A DNA stretch of 64,000 nt from assembly GCA_034190875.2 (NCBI GenBank), contig CM067356.1:57229338-57293337 (forward strand). The letters are read 5' to 3'. Source of the DNA: Urechis unicinctus (taxonomy: Eukaryota > Annelida > Polychaeta > Xenopneusta > Urechidae). The notes beneath the pieces were generated by a model. The model saw only the letters and a list, made by a program, of their open reading frames with translations, ran no database searches and had not been told where the DNA came from. Shown one piece after another: positions 36,654 through 48,540 of this stretch; the stretch's first letter is position 1, and each line of letters opens with the position of its first letter. The translations under genes and the position numbers were made by a program.

Positions 36654-36655
36654 GT
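36227..36655. repeat. Complex (TA)n / GATA tract
   Basis: About 430 bp of TA runs with interspersed GATA, ACAT and CTATA variants. It sits at the position equivalent to the (TA)n tract at 50,733-51,062 in duplication copy 2. Confidence 0.9.
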
Positions 36656-36699
36656 AGGGGCTTTTGTTCGGAATGAACTATGCATTATCGGTACACCTT

Positions 36700-36890
36700 A
36701 CAATGCAGTTAAAGTTGATTAATCAGTTTCTTCGCCGTGCTGAATATAACATTTCCTTTCATCGTGCAAGAAAAATGCGATGGGATCGTTAATGGCATTC
36801 CCATTTCTAAAGATGAAATATTGATAGCTGAATATTTGAATGCATGGCTTGACAAAGATTCCCTTTTTTCTGTGCCGGCTTTATCCTGAA
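36700..36890 (+). repeat. Repeat D, first copy
   Basis: GTTAATGGCATTCCCATTTC, GGCTTGACAAAGA and flanking bases recur at 37,690-37,830 and 51,095-51,245. In each case a TA-rich stretch and then the sequence AATGTTAGAAATG or similar follow. Confidence 0.75.
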
Positions 36891-37005
36891 ACAGTATTTG
36901 TAATAAAAATATATATATGAATCTAATGTTAGTAATGCCGGTATAATCCCTCTTTATGGATGTGATAATTCACGATAATAATACAGCATAATAAAGCCAT
37001 ATAAA

Positions 37006-37278
37006 CTACATAACAAAAATGTTGACGGATGTCAATAGCGCGTTTTCAATGCTGATATTTTCGCTGTTTCTAATTGGCGTTTTTCTACGAAAAGACAGCA
37101 CATAATATAGATGAGCAACGTTATCGTCGAATCCCTGCGTGTGTTTTATCATATAATTTGTTGGCCTTGACAACTGTTCGACCTTCCAGCGGCCTCCGTT
37201 TGCCTTTATCCCGGACAAGTCCATTATAATTGTCCACAGAATATCCTCGTGCGTAATTATGTTACCATAATGCCACAT
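37006..37278 (-). CDS. Unrecognised 90-residue frame
   Basis: Starts MWHYGNIITHEDILWTIIMD and contains GGRWKVEQLSRPTNYMIKHT and a later FRRKTPIRNSENIS. The text is well balanced in charged, aromatic and glycine residues, unlike the surrounding AT-rich translation. It lies between two copies of repeat D. No family, paralogue or promoter is recognised. Confidence 0.28.
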   Translation of the reverse strand: MWHYGNIITHEDILWTIIMDLSGIKANGGRWKVEQLSRPTNYMIKHTQGFDDNVAHLYYVLSFRRKTPIRNSENISIENALLTSVNIFVM

Positions 37279-37619
37279 GGTTTGTATCTTTTACTAAACG
37301 TTGTTCAAGGTTACGTTCCATGAATTAGGGATGTTTAATTATGCAGCGTAGGCCACCCATTGATCATGAACTAAAGGGCCCTCTGTGTATCCCTAATTTT
37401 CGTTCTATGTGGAACGTTAATTCCTGGGCATAGAAGCGGTCCAGACATGCATGCTTTTTTTATTTGTAATGGTAGCCCTTATATATCTGTCTTATGTATG
37501 GTACTATAAGTCCTATAAAGAAGTCAATCTCAAATTACAAAATTGAACAAGCGAGGGTTTGATGTATTTAAACAATTTGAAGTGTTTTACTTATATATAA
37601 TGAAATTTTAAAGCGCAAT

Positions 37620-38380
37620 TCATAGTAGGTGGTATCACATTGAAATGATAGAAAAGCAATCCGTATGTATATTTGCACCTCAGCTTTTTTGCGTCATCAT
37701 GCAAACATAAAAAGGGTTCGTTAATGCCAATCCCATTTCTAAAGATGAGAAAAAACGATAGATGCACGTTTGAATGCACGGCTCGACAAAGACTGTCTTT
37801 TTCGTACGCCGGTTCTTCTTAAGACAACGTATCTAATCAATTATATATATATAAATCAAATGTTAGAAATGTCGAAATTACCCATGTTTAGGGAAGTCAT
37901 AGTTCATGATTTTAAAAATTCAACATAGTAAAGACCAACTGTTTTATGCTATAAACTACAAAAAAGAAATTTTATAAAACTTTTCGGCACCTCCTGAGTA
38001 ATATGCCTTCTGCTTTTAACACTAACTTACACATCTCATTTCGTTTACCTCTTGCTCATATCTCACTTTCCATTTCTTACCCTCTCTCAATCTTCCACGC
38101 CTTTGTCGCTCTTTATTTCAAATCTACTGTGCTTTATTTTTAAATGATTTTATTCCCTGCAAAGAAAATAAATGCCATTGTTCAACAACCCTCACTGTGA
38201 AAACACCAAGCAAAACGTATAAAAACAGATTGTGAAAATATTCTTATCGTTATGTACTCATAACAACAGCAAACCATCTAGTCATCACTCAATAGTAGCG
38301 TTTGGTTTAACATATTGGTGATTAAGTGACGCAGTCATATTTGCAGCAATGGTTTCATACACGTGTTATGCCGAGTCGTC
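37620..38380 (+). repeat. Repeat D with leader, second copy
   Basis: Long match to 51,090-51,880, covering GGTTCGTTAATGCCAATCCC, TGTGCTTTATTTTTAAATGA, the run to AGCAATGGTTTCATACACGT and the first codons of the frame at 38,349. Confidence 0.8.
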
Positions 38381-38546
38381 ATTTATGAGTGATATAGTGA
38401 GCACAATCAACGAACGTAATAGCATATGGCTTCCGTTTTTGCTAAATAAAGGCCACACAATAGCAGTTATAACTTATAATAGATTAAGAATTTACACTGT
38501 AAATGGCTGCCGGTATTCAATGCTACGACTGATATTGGGCATTTAA
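38349..38546 (+). CDS. Unrecognised frame behind a duplicated leader
   Basis: Starts MVSYTCYAESSFMSDIVSTI and runs 65 residues. About 700 bp upstream and the first seven codons are duplicated at 51,085-51,880, where the frame starts MVPYACYT and stops at once. Conservation of leader plus start suggests a duplicated gene or exon with its promoter; the second copy is dead or spliced here (CACGTAAGTG could be a donor). No family recognised. Confidence 0.3.
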   Translation: MVSYTCYAESSFMSDIVSTINERNSIWLPFLLNKGHTIAVITYNRLRIYTVNGCRYSMLRLILGI

Positions 38547-38661
38547 CGCTGGCGCTATCTTAGAGTTATGGCTCAAACAGTATGAGAATCAATTAGAGAA
38601 TCTCAGTGCTTGGAACTAACGACGGAAGTCGCAAAAGGACGGGATCGTTGTATTATAACAC

Positions 38662-38916
38662 ATGTACTCAACACAAACAGTTGAACGTGACACACTTGTT
38701 GGCAGTTTGCTGGTATGTTGTTTGAATCGACGAAGAGATAGCCCGACAACGATTTTTCAATTATCAATTCATGAATGCTTGGTACGTTATACAGCCTATG
38801 GGAATCTCTATTATTTTTCAAATAGCAAGCCTATTCCAAAGGGCATTTCGAGCAGACTTAAAGACAATCGTAATATTATCGCCAAGCATATCAACGGATG
38901 GATAATTAATGGATAA
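38662..38916 (+). CDS. Unrecognised 84-residue frame, partly duplicated
   Basis: Contains SPTTIFQLSIHECLVRYTAY and ends SRLKDNRNIIAKHINGWIIN. DNA of the middle and end (CCCGACAACGATTTTT and AATCGTAATATTATCG, then ATCAACGGATGGATA) recurs at 48,805-48,925, where the frame is not kept. The tail rich in basic and hydrophobic residues looks like a real C-terminus, but no family is recognised. Confidence 0.3.
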   Translation: MYSTQTVERDTLVGSLLVCCLNRRRDSPTTIFQLSIHECLVRYTAYGNLYYFSNSKPIPKGISSRLKDNRNIIAKHINGWIING

Positions 38917-38939
38917 ATTAGAAGCTAAAATAGAATGTA

Positions 38940-41020
38940 ACTTAACGTACCATCTGGCGTTCATGCATGACTCAAAACACCCATACCCACTTTATGCAGC
39001 GATATAGAGTGCTGCATAGTCAGCAATGTTTGATTGAAATTGTTAAACTCTCTGTATGTGTGTATTGTGTAAGGGTAATCCCGGGCCTTTAAACATTATA
39101 CATCGATTACCTAGTGACTATGCCATTAATCCCTTTTCAGTAATTAGGTTATGTGCGCGGAGGGGGCAGATATGAGGGTAGGCAATTTGAGGAAGATAAC
39201 ACACAGTCCATATACCAGTGGAGGTAGGATGCAGGGGTGAATACAATCTCGCCCTGCCGACATGTGAGCAGTCGTCATACCACGATTGTCTTTATCTTAT
39301 GGCACATTATATGGTATGCACTCTGGTGGCTCATCTTCTCCACAGATTACTGTGCAGATAGGTTTTGCATGAAATTGCTGCGATGCATTGCCTAAGTTTC
39401 TTTTGTCTCACCATCAATTGCCACAGCGGCGTTGGCCTGGTGAGCTCCCGCCTGGATCTCATTTTTTTATCTAACGTCGGCAGCGCGCGGCTGATATATA
39501 AATCGTAATAGTGTTCAGTCTAGGCCATTGCGCGCCCGAACTCAGAATATTATAGTGTGGGACTGAAAATGGCAAAGCAAAGTATCAGATAGAAATGCGA
39601 ATTAAACTCCTCAATGTATAAGTAGTTATATTGCGGTATAGGTTTTCTGTTTGTTGATAAAGGCTTCACCAGCATAACAACCCCACCCAACGTCACAATG
39701 TCGCGCCTGTCCCCTAGAGCATGCTAACTTCTCTTCACATACCGTAAGGCTTTTCTTGTCAAATTGTCTAATAATTATTCCAGTGATCGGTAGGTTGCCC
39801 TACATGTGAATCATTGGTTGTCACGCTGTTTCATAAGGGGTCGCTTGCATGACATGCCACAATCATTACAAAGAAGAAGGAGAGTAATTTTATATATGAG
39901 CAAGCGATGCATATCATTTTAGAGTTTGCTGATTGTTATGCGAAACATTGGTTGTGAGTTACATTGATCACTACCTCTTCTCCCAGTGAAACGCATCCCA
40001 CACTCTCTGTTTCAAATTTCAGGATGCATATGAAGACATGCTCGAAGTATAATAGCCACGTTATTTATCTTGGATTTGACTTAAAAAGAGAAAACTCGAA
40101 TTGTTGGTTATTTTTGATACATTTTACTGCACTACTTTAGCTATGGCATGGGACACCAGTGAGTAGTTGAATCTAAAAAGAGCTGGTATTTACTCATATT
40201 TTAATCCCAGCTGCGAAGAGTTGTTCCCATGCCCGAATGTATCCCTTATTTATTATCAAAGGTAGGACACCAAAAGGTATCATAGTAAATGATCTTATCA
40301 CACTGATCATCTACTTTGGGGTCAGGAGGTCAAATGGTATTATGGAAAATCAAAAAAGGCGCAGTCGATGTAGTATAAGTCAGAGAAGATATATATATAG
40401 TGTTTAAAAACTCACTAATATCAAGCAAAAACAGGTTTGTCCACAATGTTCCAGCAATGATTTTTCTTTCAAACATTGAATGCTCTGATCGGACATAAAT
40501 TATGGTATTGGTGCATGTTCTGTAGAGCACTATGAAGAACCTACACCTGTGTTATGAGTATAGTAAGTTCCATTTAGAGTCACACATGGATATTTAGCTA
40601 GCGAGAAAATTTTTCACACTCTAACAATTAGGGACATAGCGTAATATATGGAAATTCACTGATCGAGTCCTATTCGTTGTAGTTGATGGTAAAACGCTGG
40701 ATATATTGTGAAGCCCCTTGCATATAAAGGTTTTGAAATGAAAAGTTTAATGAACCACATTTAAACTGTTGTATGCCACATTAATGAGTGTAGACAGAAA
40801 TTAGCTGACAATAAAATCAATGAAAGTGGTCAATTATTGCTTAACTTTCATAACATAATCAATTCCATCATTACTCCTTATTCGTTGCACTTGAGAGGGT
40901 CGTACATGTAAATAGTAAACACTTTTCTATGCAAAACAATTGCTTAAGATAGATGTTTTTGATTGCTTCGTGGTACCAATTTGCTTCGGTCCATAAATAC
41001 TTGTTTTGAGTGACATCTGG
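38940..41020. other. No recognisable feature
   Basis: About 2 kb of apparently unique sequence with a few short frames and no repeat, RNA gene or splice-supported exon that I can defend. Confidence 0.4.
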
Positions 41021-41024
41021 AAAT

Positions 41025-41428
41025 TCAATGACAATGCCAACAGGTGCCGTGGTGGTTCAATAGACGACTTTTATTGTTCCATAACTGAAACTTCAAAACA
41101 GGAATTTGATAAATCAAGTTCAATTGAATGTGATACAATACCAAATTGCGAATAAGAATATATAAGCCCCAGAAGTTAAAAATCATACCTTCAGCTAACT
41201 TTATAGGTGAGCTGTTAGAAGCACCGTATGAGTTTAGAGGCTTATCTTGGATGTGACGATCCTCCAGAAGATATCTATTTCGGAGCGACTTTTGCACCCA
41301 CTTTGAGGAATGCAGTCACCCCTTATACGTAATATCCTGCCACTCGTTACCATGGGATAGCCGCAATGGTAATCAGGTGTGCCACTGATCACCCACATAT
41401 CATCCCTAGGGTCAACTGCTTCAATCAA
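41025..41428 (-). other. Overlapping unassigned frames
   Basis: Two minus-strand frames overlap (41,234-41,428 and 41,025-41,297). The upstream one contains DPRDDMWVISGTPDYHCGYP and MVTSGRILRIRGDCIPQ, which reads like protein; the other is hydrophobic. No family recognised. Confidence 0.22.
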
Positions 41429-41686
41429 ATAGGTGCCTAAAGCGTGATTATTGGCTATCAGGTAGATTCTCTGATGGCCTTCCTTGTTTATTGTGAGTGG
41501 TCCGTCTTTTTTTGTCTAACTCTATAAATACTCGTTGAAAACACGGCCCGTAGCCAGGGGCTAGGTGACCCTAACTATTTAACAGCTGAATTTTTATGAT
41601 TTTTTGGAAATGAACCTTTAAAAAGCTGTTGACTTAGAATAAGCCGACTACGACTAAGCTTAGCCAGCTAAGTAGCAGGCTAGGCT

Positions 41687-41710
41687 TAGACGACTACGCA
41701 TAGTCGTCTA
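41687..41710. repeat. 10-bp perfect hairpin
   Basis: TAGACGACTA and TAGTCGTCTA around a CGCA loop, in a stretch rich in CTAAGCTTAG and GACTACG self-complementary words. Confidence 0.7.
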
Positions 41711-42202
41711 TGGAGTTTGTGATACGTAATTTAGTTGGATAGTTGGAGACCGTGTTATTCAAAACCATATGCCACCCACGAATAATTTATGTACGCCTTA
41801 CGATAGTTAATTGGTTGTCACCATCAAGTGTAGCACTAGTTGATTGTCTATTTTCACCTGTTCAGACATTCTGTCTCTTGCAATCAATCAGTAAATTAAA
41901 TGATCCAACACGCTTGTCATAAATAGGCAAGTAAATATTAGAACTGGAAGTGATTCTTGGAACCGGCGCACACTTTGTGGTTCAGTCTCAAGATCTCTCT
42001 TTGAATTTCGCACTCCTTCAACAATAATCAATATCTAATTGAATAGCCACGTTAGGAACATGGACAGGACGTACCGGCACTCCCGGAAATAACCCTCATC
42101 ATTGACATTCGCTTGCGTGGTTTCAAGGTGCTCGTTCTGGAGAATCTTGTGTAGGTGTTGATGCTGGAGTTGTGCTGTGTTGCAGTATAGCGGAGAAAAG
42201 CA

Positions 42203-42745
42203 CAGCATGGAAACAGTATCTGTCACACAAGCCAAATGGCTGTGAATCGTGCAAATGACAACAACAGTCCAATTGATTTTGTAAATCAGGTAATTCCATA
42301 TCGACTAACTTAAAAAAAACGTGACCTACTCAGACTCGCCAACCTTTGACAAAGTCGCAATATGAAATCTCCCAGGGATGCGGATCGTTGCCATGACGCC
42401 GAAGCTATATGGCGTTGAGAGATTTCTCTGGGAAAATAAGCAGAATATATGGTGTCTTTAAATTAACTGTACTATTTTATTATTTGTCCCACAGAAGAAA
42501 TAATCATACGGATGTGTTCGGTAATCCTATGTGGATGTGAGTGGTAATCTAAAAGTTATTCGAGTTTCGGAGAGTTATCCGGTTTTGAAGCGGGAAAATC
42601 GACAACTTATATGGCCTCTATATATTAAAAGAACAAAATGTATCATTGCATCGTTTGTTGTAAGTGGTCAAACATATGAGACTAACAAACGGCCCAAAAA
42701 CAGCCCTGTCCAAACAAGATCGGCGCAGCCTTTGTCCTTCTTACC
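42203..42745 (-). repeat. Inverted repeat B, right copy
   Basis: Reverse-complement partner of 18,324-19,111. Outer end near 42,745 and inner end near 42,203; about 250 bp present in the left copy are missing. No target duplication at the two outer ends is evident. Confidence 0.75.
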
Positions 42746-43130
42746 CCAGGTTGACAAATCGTGGTATCGGTCGGAATTACAACATAAGTTTCATGAATAT
42801 TTTGAGCGCCTATAAAACCGTCAATACATGTCTGATGGTAATACAAATTGGGTCACATGTACTCCCTGACAGCTTAAGTCGGATCCCCAAATTTCAAACA
42901 AAGTCTAGTACTGTGGTGAGTTTAAATGGTCAAGTGTGCAATTTGATGGAATGAGCTTATGTTTCCAGACTTTCTAGGTGGGACATAGTGTGAATACAAT
43001 TTCTTCAATATTTATTTTGCAGGTCTGACAGATAAGTCATCATGTCGTATGGGAAAAGAATGGTAACTTTTTTTCATTTATCAGTAACAGTGTTCCCCAT
43101 TCCCCGGTTTTATCGACTGAAGTGTACTCT

Positions 43131-43233
43131 AGAACATTTGACATAAGTTGTAAGCATATTAAATATTGTTCACATTATTATGATAACAATGTATGAGCTA
43201 GGTCAACATTTTTATTTATTTCAGCTTCGTGCC
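43131..43233 (+). repeat. 100-bp direct repeat, copy 1
   Basis: Matches 43,733-43,840 with AGAACATTTGAC, TCACATTATTATGATAACAA, TGTATGAGCTA and CAGCTTCGTGCCT in common. The copies are 0.6 kb apart, which could be the duplicated flanks of an inserted segment. Confidence 0.75.
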
Positions 43234-43242
43234 TCGATACAG

Positions 43243-43473
43243 TCAAACAATCATATATTGAAAGAAACTACAAAAGTATAACAGTTGTCCAATATATATA
43301 TTTATATCAATGCATATACACCTACCATACCAATTCGTCCAAACATGGATCTGACCTTTTTGTGCTCTCTTCATTAAGATACAATAACCATCTATTCTAA
43401 TGTTGCAGACAAAATCCCCAACTGCGATAGCCCTAGGATCGGACCGCGATGGTTTTACCTTGCAATTCATCAA
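43243..43473 (-). CDS. Unrecognised frame between direct repeats
   Basis: The 76-residue frame contains SRSDPRAIAVGDFVCNIRID and GYCILMKRAQKGQIHVWTNW before ending in a hydrophobic stretch. The first half is protein-like. It lies inside the interval bounded by the 100-bp direct repeats. Family unknown. Confidence 0.25.
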   Translation of the reverse strand: MMNCKVKPSRSDPRAIAVGDFVCNIRIDGYCILMKRAQKGQIHVWTNWYGRCICIDINIYIGQLLYFCSFFQYMIV

Positions 43474-43732
43474 TGACTATAAAGGTAATCTGTTTTGATT
43501 TTCATATCTGTTAATCAATCCTTGACCTTTGTTCTGAGGTCATTGGAATGTCTGTCAATCAGTTTTGTATCAAGCCTATTTATTGATCCTTGGCCATGTA
43601 GATCAGTCTATATCTTAAGTGTTCTCACAGTATTACATGACAAAACATTTCTGAAAAACAGAAATTTTGTCTCAATGACTGCACTTAGCTTTATGGAGCC
43701 AAAGTGTTGGTGATTACTGCCTTGTATACACT

Positions 43733-43840
43733 AGAACATTTGACGTTTTCTGCAGTCGTAAGCATATTAATGTGGTCACATTATTATGATAACAATGTAT
43801 GAGCTAAGTCCAACATTTTTGGTTCAGCTTCGTGCCTTGT
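43733..43840 (+). repeat. 100-bp direct repeat, copy 2
   Basis: See 43,131-43,233. Confidence 0.75.
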
Positions 43841-44575
43841 GTGAGGGGGGTTTATTAGCTTTGACAAGGTAGCCAGCAGTTGCAGGTAAATCCTACTGCC
43901 CTGAATGTGCGTAGCCCATTGGAGTTTGACGGCTAGGCTTGCAATGTTTGAGGCTAGGCATTGGCAACGTTGTGAAAGGTGCTGTTTTGTGCGAAATTTG
44001 CATAAGTGCGTGCTTCCTGCCTTGTCGAGCCGAGTATACTGCAGCGATGTGCGTACCTACAGGTTGTGCCCCAGTGACATCTGCCCGCATTAAACAAGCG
44101 GCATATTTCGAGAGGACTGACTGACGGGACAGATCACCTCGCGCCATGAGTTATCGCATGATTGTTATGCTATTGAACTATGTTCACGTTTTCTCAATGA
44201 TAAGAAAGCCGACCCCTGTCAAGTTCAAATTAAGACTCTCAGCCCATATTGCGCGTTCCATCCCACAAGTTCCTATACGACTTCCAGTTTTCACAGTGAG
44301 CGTGTCTCTGTTTAGATATATCTATTCATGCGCCGGGCTATAGAGCCTTTGCTCCTCCATGTTTGAATTACTTTGAATAGAACTTCTTTTGATATGAAAT
44401 GAATGAATCGTTGTTAATTAAACAGGCATCGCCCCCTAACTGCACGTTAATTCGATCGCTTATTACCATTTCAAATTAAGATTCCCCGTCATACAGACAG
44501 GGATGAAAGACATATCCCATGGCAAAGATGCAAACATTTAATTCCCGTCACAACAAGCTCACTAAACTGTCGCCT

Positions 44576-44935
44576 AATGGTTGGATTTTGTTGTGTCACA
44601 AAGCTTTTGGGTTTTTGTATGTGCCAAAATAGTAGGTTTTTTGTTACGTCCCAGAATGGTTGGTTTTTTGTGATGTGCCAAAATGGTTGGTTTTTAGCTA
44701 TGTTCCGAAATAGTTTTGTTTTATGTGTCCCTAATACCCGAACTATTTTGGAACACCTATTTGGGTACACAAAATATATAAGTTTAATAAAACAATAAAG
44801 ATCCAAAATAAGTTTACGAAACCGAAACATGTTACAGACAGACCGACAGAAAACAAGAAATGATCATAAATTGACTGTATGTTTTGTCACCTCCAATGTC
44901 CCAAAATGGTTGTTTTTCTGCTACATAATAGTCGC
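44576..44935 (+). repeat. CAAAATGGTTGG repeats before (TA)n
   Basis: About five diverged units of roughly 37 bp with (C)CAAAATGGTTGGTTTTT and TATGTGCC/GATGTGCC links, a gap, and one more unit at about 44,900 directly before the (TA)n tract. Frames on both strands here translate this repeat. Confidence 0.8.
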
Positions 44936-44939
44936 ATTC

Positions 44940-45053
<114 letters not shown>

Positions 45054-45497
45054 ATTTGTCTCTGCGGCATCCGTGTCCCTGCTTTTCCTTTTGCCATGGC
45101 TAAGGACATCATACACAAAGAGTGAATTCAATTGATATGAATTTGTATATATTTATATATGTATATATATATATGTACATATACATATTTATATATATAT
45201 TTTATATATATCATATATATGTATATTTTATGTATATATATAAATAAACATATAAATATATTTATATATATATGTATATATATCAGACATATATATATAT
45301 ATCTATATATATATATCTATATATATATATATCTCTATATATATATATATATATATCTATATATACCGTGTATTTATATATATGTATACATATATATATA
45401 TAAACTGATTTGGTGGATTGTTACAATGGAAAAATCAACAATTATACATGAGGCTGCTTGGTGCAGATTTAACGATTTTCGCATTTAGCAAGCACAA

Positions 45498-45710
45498 TTG
45501 AGAGCAGATCGAAAAGTACGCAATTTTGATACGGAAATTCATTCAATATTTTGTAAAATACCAGTTGTATTTGATTATACTGAAGTGAATAAGGAACTTT
45601 CGTTGATTAACCTACGTGGTCCACAGAACTGCTTTCAAAAAAACCAGTTATTGTTCTATTTTGATTTTGGTGCTAAATCACCGATAATAACTTTATTTCC
45701 TTACACGTAA
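45498..45710 (+). CDS. Unrecognised frame beside duplication copy 2
   Basis: Contains KVRNFDTEIHSIFCKIPVVF, then VNKELSLINLRGPQNCFQKN and FYFDFGAKSPI. Protein-like over about 70 residues, ending just before the duplicated frame at 45,722. Copy 1 lacks a clear equivalent. The family is unknown. Confidence 0.28.
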   Translation: MRADRKVRNFDTEIHSIFCKIPVVFDYTEVNKELSLINLRGPQNCFQKNQLLFYFDFGAKSPIITLFPYT

Positions 45711-45814
45711 AATCGTATACTATGCAGCAAACATCGCTTCAGGAGGAGCTAAATAAACCGAAGGTCTTCAAGGCTGCTTCACAATTGCTTAACGCTTATC
45801 CATCTATAATTTCT

Positions 45815-45909
45815 ATGTATGCATGTATGCATGTATGTATGCATGTATGCATGTATGCATGTATGTATGTATGTATGTATGTATGTATGTATGTATGTAT
45901 GTATGTATG

Positions 45910-45941
<32 letters not shown>

Positions 45942-46262
45942 TGTATGTATGTATGTATGTATGTATGTATGTATGTATGTATGTATGTATGTATGTATGT
46001 ATGTATGTATGTATGTATGTATGTATGTATGTATGTATGTATGTATGTATGTATGTATGTGTATGTATGTATGTATGTATGTATGTATGTATGTATGTAT
46101 GTATGTATTTATGTATGTATGTATGTATGTATGTATGTATGTATGTATGTATGTATGTATGTATGTATGTATGTATGTATGTATGCATGCATGCATGCAT
46201 GTATGTATGTATGTATGTATGTATGTATGTATGTATGTATGTATGTATGTATGTATGCATGT
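45815..46262. repeat. (ATGT)n microsatellite, about 450 bp
   Basis: Over one hundred ATGT units with occasional ATGC, GTGT and ATAT variants and a cluster of GCAT near 46,185. The unit of four has no stop in any frame on either strand, so long frames (MYVC, IHTY repeats) occur on both strands and are not genes. Confidence 0.97.
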
Positions 46263-46269
46263 AAATACA

Positions 46270-47350
46270 TGTGATTGTATGTATGTATATATGATAGTGA
46301 GTATGTTTATATGCATGATTGTGACACGACGCGCTTTTATTGCTAGAATATTGTGACACAACATAACGCTCTGAGCTCATATCAGTGCAGGAGAATTCAT
46401 TATCATTGTGAATACAATACACGTAATGCAATAATTCAATGCAAACGTACAAACAGACTGGTAACCTTCATCTCCTGTCTTTGCACCATGAAGAAAATTT
46501 AGGTTCCAGTATAGCAATTGTTATAACCTCTTGGGTACCGAAGGAAATCATATTTGGCCTGTTAAATAATGAAGCGTATCGGATATTACATCCTCCCGTG
46601 AGAATTCTTGTCTTTAGGTAATAAACGTATGTTTCGTTGTGACTTGCATAGCACAGCTGTGTCGGCCCAAACCTAACATTCTTTTTTTATTTGTGTTGTA
46701 ACCGATTTAGTCCTGCCGACTTCGTTGTTTGACTGTGGGACGATAAAGCCAGCTAAAAAGGATTTACTTGCAGACGAAGGTCGTAATTAACATTAACGTC
46801 ACATGAAGGAGTGTCCTTACAAAAAGACAGTGAATGTTCATCCGGGAACTATCACAGCCTGTGGTAGACGGTCGACTGTGATTAATAATTCAAGCCATGA
46901 GACCGAGGATTGAAGGATGCAAATGCGTCATTGACAACATTGCAGTGTATCAACATAACAATATCAATGTGGGCTGTATACTCACTCCTTCTGAGTCCAC
47001 CTGAACAATGGCGGGGACATATGTTGTAATGTTAACAATATGTACCAATTCAGTATGCAACGCTTATCTCTGAATCAATCATTATCATTCGTATAGCCTA
47101 TACATCTTGTTTGAATACAACTTTTACTTCCTGTGCTACAGCGCTATAATAAAGTAGTGCTGAGGTACCCATTGAAATCTAGAGAATGAGAATGTGGTAT
47201 TCACATTAGAATTACTAAGAATGAGGATGAGAATGCGGGTTGCTGCTGCCAGGCTACTATCTATCCACACCCTCTTCTGACGCCCTAGCGGCATAGGATG
47301 ATAAATACATAACCAACGCCTTTATCCAGCTATATTAGCTGCTGAACACT
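46270..47350. other. No recognisable feature
   Basis: Unique-looking sequence; the frame at 46,439-46,621 (+) ends ...EAYRILHPPVRILVFR and is plausible but unsupported. Confidence 0.35.
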
Positions 47351-47355
47351 ACACA

Positions 47356-47771
47356 TTAAAAGTTCCCACTGGGGTAACGGTGACTATTGTTTCGTTTGAA
47401 GCACAGGTGACAAAAGCTTTTATATATGCACCAATAAACAGATTTATCCGAGGGTAAGTAGACAATTACCATCGACATACAATGAAGATCTTTATGAATC
47501 CATTCACTTATCAGCGTAAACGCGCACATTGTTTGTTCATGTAAGCACTTCATAAGAGGCAATGAATTGCATAACAGTTACATCTGCCATCATACAAGGG
47601 TGATGTATATAACCATTGTTTCTGGAAGTACAATAACGCATCGGTCCAACGGTAATTATTATGAACAACGCCTCTATGTTTCAATCTGTCGCTCACGGTC
47701 TTTTCATTTACACCTTCTACAAAGATAACTATGCGATTGATATCGCATGTTAGCAAATCCGGCGCTGACAA
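47356..47771 (-). other. Decayed coding-like pair of frames
   Basis: Two minus-strand frames abut with a 13-base overlap: the upstream one (47,550-47,771) contains INRIVIFVEGVNEKTVSDRL and WTDALLYFQKQWLYTSP; the downstream one (47,356-47,562) contains TLISEWIHKDLHCMSMVIVY. Both read like protein. They may be a fossil gene; the family is unknown. Confidence 0.3.
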
Positions 47772-48114
47772 TCACAGGGCTAATATATCAATTACCTTGT
47801 AAGGAGGAACGTGTGCGGTAGTTAAATTACCACCTGGGAATGGGAACAGGTTGCCCCAAGCTGTGTATTGGACGTGATAGCATCCATTGACAAGCATTGC
47901 ACGTCCGTGGTTCTTACTTATTTATATGTACGTGTGTTTATTTGTGTCACAGCCGTGATCCCAATTTGACTATGCATCGTTAATTTTTCGTATTTGCTAT
48001 TGCACTTACAAATTCCGCATATGCCATGATCACCATATACGTAAACGTTTAATGTGATGAAAGGTTAAGGTGCGTCAATACATTTAACATTTACGAAATA
48101 TGATGGTTCTATCA

Positions 48115-48540
48115 ATGTTAATAACTAGATTTCATAAACCATCATCGTGGTGACCGACCCTTGTGAACCAATTACTTTGCTTGTCTGTCTCTTTGATCCT
48201 GTAACTCAGCGGTATTGTATTAGACATTCAGCTTATTTGCAACTGACTCGTGGAATGCGAGTAATGGCACTCCCTGGGTGATGTACTGGCCTAAAGCAAT
48301 ATTGCCGAAGTGCATCCTCATTGTTGCAGCCGACACAAAACACTCCGCTTTGTGAAATGTGTCTATGGTGGAACAATAACAATGCATTAGTAGGGCATCT
48401 TTTTTGTATTTCACGTAAATTAATGAATGCGCTATATCTGCAATAAAACTGTAAATAATGTTCGCAATTTGCTCAAAAACTGACGACAACCGGATGTCTA
48501 CACAATACTAGAGTACGGATAATGCATTAGCAGCTGTCGT
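48115..48540. repeat. Duplicated block with minus-strand frame, copy 2
   Basis: Matches 31,970-32,380. It includes the 89-residue minus-strand frame 48,220-48,489, with TIDTFHKAECFVSAATMRMH and GNIALGQYITQGVPLLAFHE, which is better preserved than in copy 1. No family recognised. Confidence 0.6.

Larger units (their letters stand above)
29405..38930 (+). repeat. Large direct duplication, copy 1
   Basis: Matches copy 2 (45,665-51,880) through a series of blocks in broadly the same order: 29,409-29,545 with 45,670-45,805; 31,970-32,380 with 48,115-48,540; 32,516-32,588 plus 35,484-35,670 with 49,690-50,040; 36,700-36,860 and 37,690-38,380 with 51,090-51,880. The block at 38,640-38,930 matches 48,790-48,930, out of order. 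Divergence is substantial. Copy 1 carries the 2.9-kb transposon that copy 2 lacks. Confidence 0.75.

Noticed and set aside
39430-39480. tRNA-like segment near GGCCTGGTGAGCTCCCGCC
   Set aside because: The B box fit is poor and no cloverleaf can be drawn.
43893-44147. Overlapping frames on both strands at 43,893-44,147
   Set aside because: Slightly GC-richer segment open in several frames at once; no frame is more protein-like than another and none is duplicated.
45722-46452. Frames up to 218 residues of MYVC or IHTY repeats
   Set aside because: Translations of (ATGT)n, open in all six frames; only the first 30 residues of the frame at 45,722 have independent support from the duplicate.
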